Shown piece after piece: positions 60,992 to 64,000 of a stretch of DNA of 64,000 bases (positions within the stretch are counted from its first letter, which is position 1; each line of letters starts with the position of its first letter). The notes under the pieces are model-generated. The model saw nothing but the letters and a program-made list of their open reading frames with translations, ran no database searches and was not told the DNA's origin. The DNA is from Lithospermum erythrorhizon (Eukaryota > Streptophyta > Magnoliopsida > Boraginales > Boraginaceae): assembly GCA_019722365.1 (NCBI GenBank), contig JADFUC010001274.1:1-64000 (forward strand). The letters run 5' to 3'. Position numbers and translations under genes: made by a program.

Positions 60992-62983
60992 TCACATTGG
61001 ACTCAGTTGATCCTTGATTTCAGCCAAAGGAGTTTTCCCTTGCATCCATCTCCTTAGCATTTCTAGAGAGGCTTTTGGCTGATCCATTGGAACCATATGT
61101 CCTGCATCATGAACCTTAAGGAATGTCAGGGGTCCGTGGCTCTTCTGCTTCCCGGCCTCCTTACCATCTACGGTGAAAGGAGTGGTCGGAGCAGTTACAA
61201 ATTGCCTCCGACCAGACCATACCATGGCGTGCACCCACCTCGAGTTCCCTGTCCAAATGAAAACGATACTTCTGTTATACTGAGAAAAAACGATATATAA
61301 AACCTTAGGGAGTATAACGAACCTATCTATTTATAACCCTGCAACTCAAAAGTCAAGAATTGAGAATAAGACGGTAGTTAAATTCTTACCAAGCCAATTG
61401 CAGATTAGATCATACTCTCCAGCATACACAAGCAACTTGATCCCATCCTCTAGGAGTGATGGGATATCGACTGCAAGATTTTTCATCAAATCGACAACCA
61501 TTGCTTCATAGACCTTGTCACTACATGAAACAAAATCTATGTTCCCTACACCAAGAGCATTCTTGACGGATTTCTGATGCAAGAAATTTTCCACATTCGA
61601 GAAATCATAGCAGAGTTGGCCTTGACATTCTTTTCGGATATCATAGAACTGCAATAAAAAACAGTCTTAATATCAGACTGATTCTTGAGAAGAAAACCTA
61701 GACTAATTATATATGTTTTCTTACATTTTTGTTCCCCGTGATGTCCATTATCTTGTTGAAGATGGCGTTGCAAGCATAATAAGCAGCCAAGCAATTAGTT
61801 CCATCATCTTTGCCTGCACCTTTATTGCCATCACAAAAACTTTGTTATTCTAGCAGCTAGTCTTAGCATGTTCTGCAGAAATAGTTTAACCAAATCAACT
61901 AAGTCTAAGAATTACCACAAAGTTTCGCTGCTTGTGCACATTTTGACACTGATTTTCCCAGTCTATTGTAATCAGATTTTGATATTAAATTTGCGTTTAA
62001 AGCGTAATCAGGATAGGCCGAGTACTGTATTTCCGGGTTGGTTAGTCCATTTCCAATAGCCAGACCCTGCTTCATCATTCCCAATCGAATACATTAATCA
62101 AAATAGTCCAACTAAAAGAAGAGCCACATTTAGATGTCTATAGATAATAAGGGTGTTGAAATGCACCTTTAAGTTGATGTGAAGCCCCTCTTTGTTTCTG
62201 TTTCCTTGCTGAATTCGAGCAGCGAATGCAGGAATGTAGTGACCAGCATATGATTCCCCAGTAATGTAGAAGTCATTCTTTGCAAATTGAGGATGCTCCT
62301 TGAAGAAGGCCTATTATTGACAATATTGACAAAAAAGAATATTAGTGTTAACCTAAGTATATACATTTCTAAGTCTCCTCACACAAATGTTAAGCAGAGA
62401 ATGAAGTGATTTTTCACAAGAATTGAGACTTCAAACAACCTGAAGAAAGTCATATAAGTCTTGGCTGACCCCTCGTTCATCGTGCCGAAGATCATCTTCT
62501 TTGGAGCTGTAACTAAAACCAGTTCCAGTTGGTTGATCGACATATATGATGTTTGACACCTTCATAATAAGAAAACCTGAACTTAGTTGTAGACTTGTAG
62601 TTGTCTGTAACTTACTAGAGAAGAGTGATGCATCATCACTTTTTTCTTTTTTTTTAATAGTCGTGCCTCACTTATCTCGTCATGACTCAAAATTACTTAA
62701 TTAAGTATTATCGAGAATATTTTAAATCATAGTTAGACATTATTGTATCGATTAGTGACACGACTAATTGTTATTTACAGGTTGATAAGCTCAAGGGAGA
62801 CACATATATACCTTATCCCAACCATATTCATTCCAAGCAAGTGACAAGTTGTCTGTAATATGAAAAGGTCCATTTTCATAGAACAAAGCAATTTCTCCAC
62901 CACATCCTGGTCCTCCAGTTAGCCATATGACAACAGGGTCATCAGTCTTCTTATTTCTCGACTCAAAGAAGAAGTAAAACATT
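60992..62983 (-). CDS. Serine carboxypeptidase-like protein (SCPL47/48/49 type), 3' seven exons, 5' end missing
   Basis: Exons, in transcript order: 62983-62812, 62559-62440, 62310-62167, 62066-61916, 61813-61725, 61648-61390, 61248-60992, all with GT-AG introns and joining in frame into 396 residues. The enzyme is an S10 family peptidase that removes C-terminal residues, normally in the vacuole or secretory path. The catalytic triad is complete: Ser 117 in GESYAG, Asp 305 in YAGEYD and His 362 in [11 protein letters not shown] (fragment numbering). GESYAG and NWLGNSRWV favour a true carboxypeptidase over an SCPL acyltransferase. Odd point: the conserved GGPGCSS reads GGPGCGG (residues 23-29). 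The family is about 500 residues, so the first exon (signal peptide and propeptide) is missing; I could not find it in 62984-64000. It probably lies beyond the window. Confidence 0.93.
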
Positions 62984-63700
62984 CTGCAAACATATTATTA
63001 TCAGCAGTAGCTGTTAGATTTTATTTTGTGCTACATTTTGTGACAGAAACATGCAAGGCTGAATTCAAGAAATATCTTTTCTTGATTATGATGTTACTAT
63101 GTTAGCTGCTTGTAATTCATTATAGCATTGGGACATATGCAAGTTGACAAGATTTCCAGAACATATCTATATCCTCCTGCCTTTCACACTATTAATTAAT
63201 ATATTACCCTTATTATAATATGTTTTATTAGTTCAAACATATGTTTTAATAAAATTTTAAAATGACTCCTATAACACCAATACTAATAAAGTTCTAAATT
63301 TTTACCTAAAAATCTATAACACCAAACATGTGGGTAGCTTATCTACTTTCTTATAAGAGGTGGAATAATTTTACCATTTTCTATGTATGTTACTGTAATA
63401 TGTTCATTATCAATATTTTCACCCAATTATATCCATCTTCACAATGTGAAAAATATTTGGATATAATATTGTCTTAGATTTTTTTTTTAATTTTATCATA
63501 ACAATAAGTAAATTCCATTTTAATGCAATGAATTAGTCTCTATAATAAATTTTATCAGATGATACTTATTCAATTATAAAATAAAAACAATTTTTTTCTA
63601 ATCCAAAAAATTACTATTAAAGAATATATATCTAAATTATGTGATATTTTGTATTATATTTCAACAATTGAAATAAAAAGGTGTCAAGATACATATCTAA
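62984..63700. other. Probable first visible intron or 5' flank of the carboxypeptidase gene
   Basis: A good 3' splice site (TTTGCAG on the minus strand, 62990-62984) opens the exon at 62983, so this stretch is intronic. It is AT-rich with no signal-peptide-like frame on the minus strand. Confidence 0.6.
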
Positions 63701-63951
63701 TACTCCCTCCATCCCTAATAGATTGTCAAGGTTTAAATTTGGATTTTTCATATTAAATGTTAAATTCAAATATTTTTATTTCTATTGTATAATATTTGGT
63801 GAAAATTATCAAATAATAATATTTTCAAATTAATTTAATATTGACATTAAATTTTATTCAAATCAAAATTATGTTTATCGATGAAGGCGTAAAATTTTGT
63901 CAATTTCGATCCTAAATCAAGTACGACAATCATTTGGGATGATGAAGAATA
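63701..63951. mobile_element. Stowaway-like MITE, about 250 bp
   Basis: The left end reads TACTCCCTCCATCCCTAATA, then GATTGTC. The right end, in reverse complement, reads TATTCTTCATCATCCCAAAT, then GATTGTC. TA is present at both ends (63701-63702 and 63950-63951), the Stowaway target duplication. CTCCCTCC is the classic Stowaway terminus. There is no coding content. It lies within the presumed intron or 5' flank of the carboxypeptidase gene. Confidence 0.75.
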
Positions 63952-64000
63952 GATTGGATATTTATTTTAGAAATTTATTTTTTTTTATTATAATATATAT
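63952..64000. other. AT-rich window end
   Basis: Only AT-rich sequence, with nothing recognisable. Confidence 0.5.

Overview
This is a nuclear genomic window from a plant, almost certainly a eudicot. It is AT-rich, its genes have introns, it holds an R2R3-MYB transcription-factor gene and a vacuolar-type serine carboxypeptidase gene, and most of the rest is old nested LTR retrotransposons. I see nothing bacterial: no operons, CRISPR array or rRNA, and no tRNA that I could support. All repeat alignments were done by eye, so boundaries without a target-site duplication (TSD) are approximate.

Layout. Positions 1-1047 are the 3' part of an LTR. About 1048-16240 is a decayed minus-strand Copia element (called El-G), cut by a solo LTR (2705-3704), a long Gypsy-like LTR insertion with a minisatellite (about 4430-7257) and a second long LTR with a primer-binding site (7487 to about 9790). 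Positions 16241-20220 have no recognisable gene. At 20221-25927 a Stowaway-like MITE is split by a Copia element (El-K). At 27930-39889 a minus-strand Copia element (El-H) is split inside its reverse transcriptase by an 8.2-kb element (El-I, 28133-36340).

The first real gene is a three-exon MYB (40657-42195, minus, subgroup 14, RAX/Blind-like). Upstream of it lie an AT-rich tandem array of about 140-bp units and a long inverted repeat of about 1.1 kb. At 46015-60800 a plus-strand Copia element (El-P) is split by an El-G-like element (El-C/E, 47985-59471), which itself carries a solo LTR and a Gypsy-like LTR. The window ends with seven 3' exons of a serine carboxypeptidase gene (60992-62983, minus); its first exon is not visible. 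A Stowaway-like MITE sits at 63701-63951.

The two genes show no functional link to each other. The most informative content is the insertion history. One LTR family (LTR about 0.92-1.0 kb, sense strand TGTTGG...TAACA) accounts for El-G, El-I, El-C/E and two solo LTRs. Several of its insertions keep clear 5-bp TSDs, which allows the relative order of insertions to be read. I found no convincing undescribed functional system.
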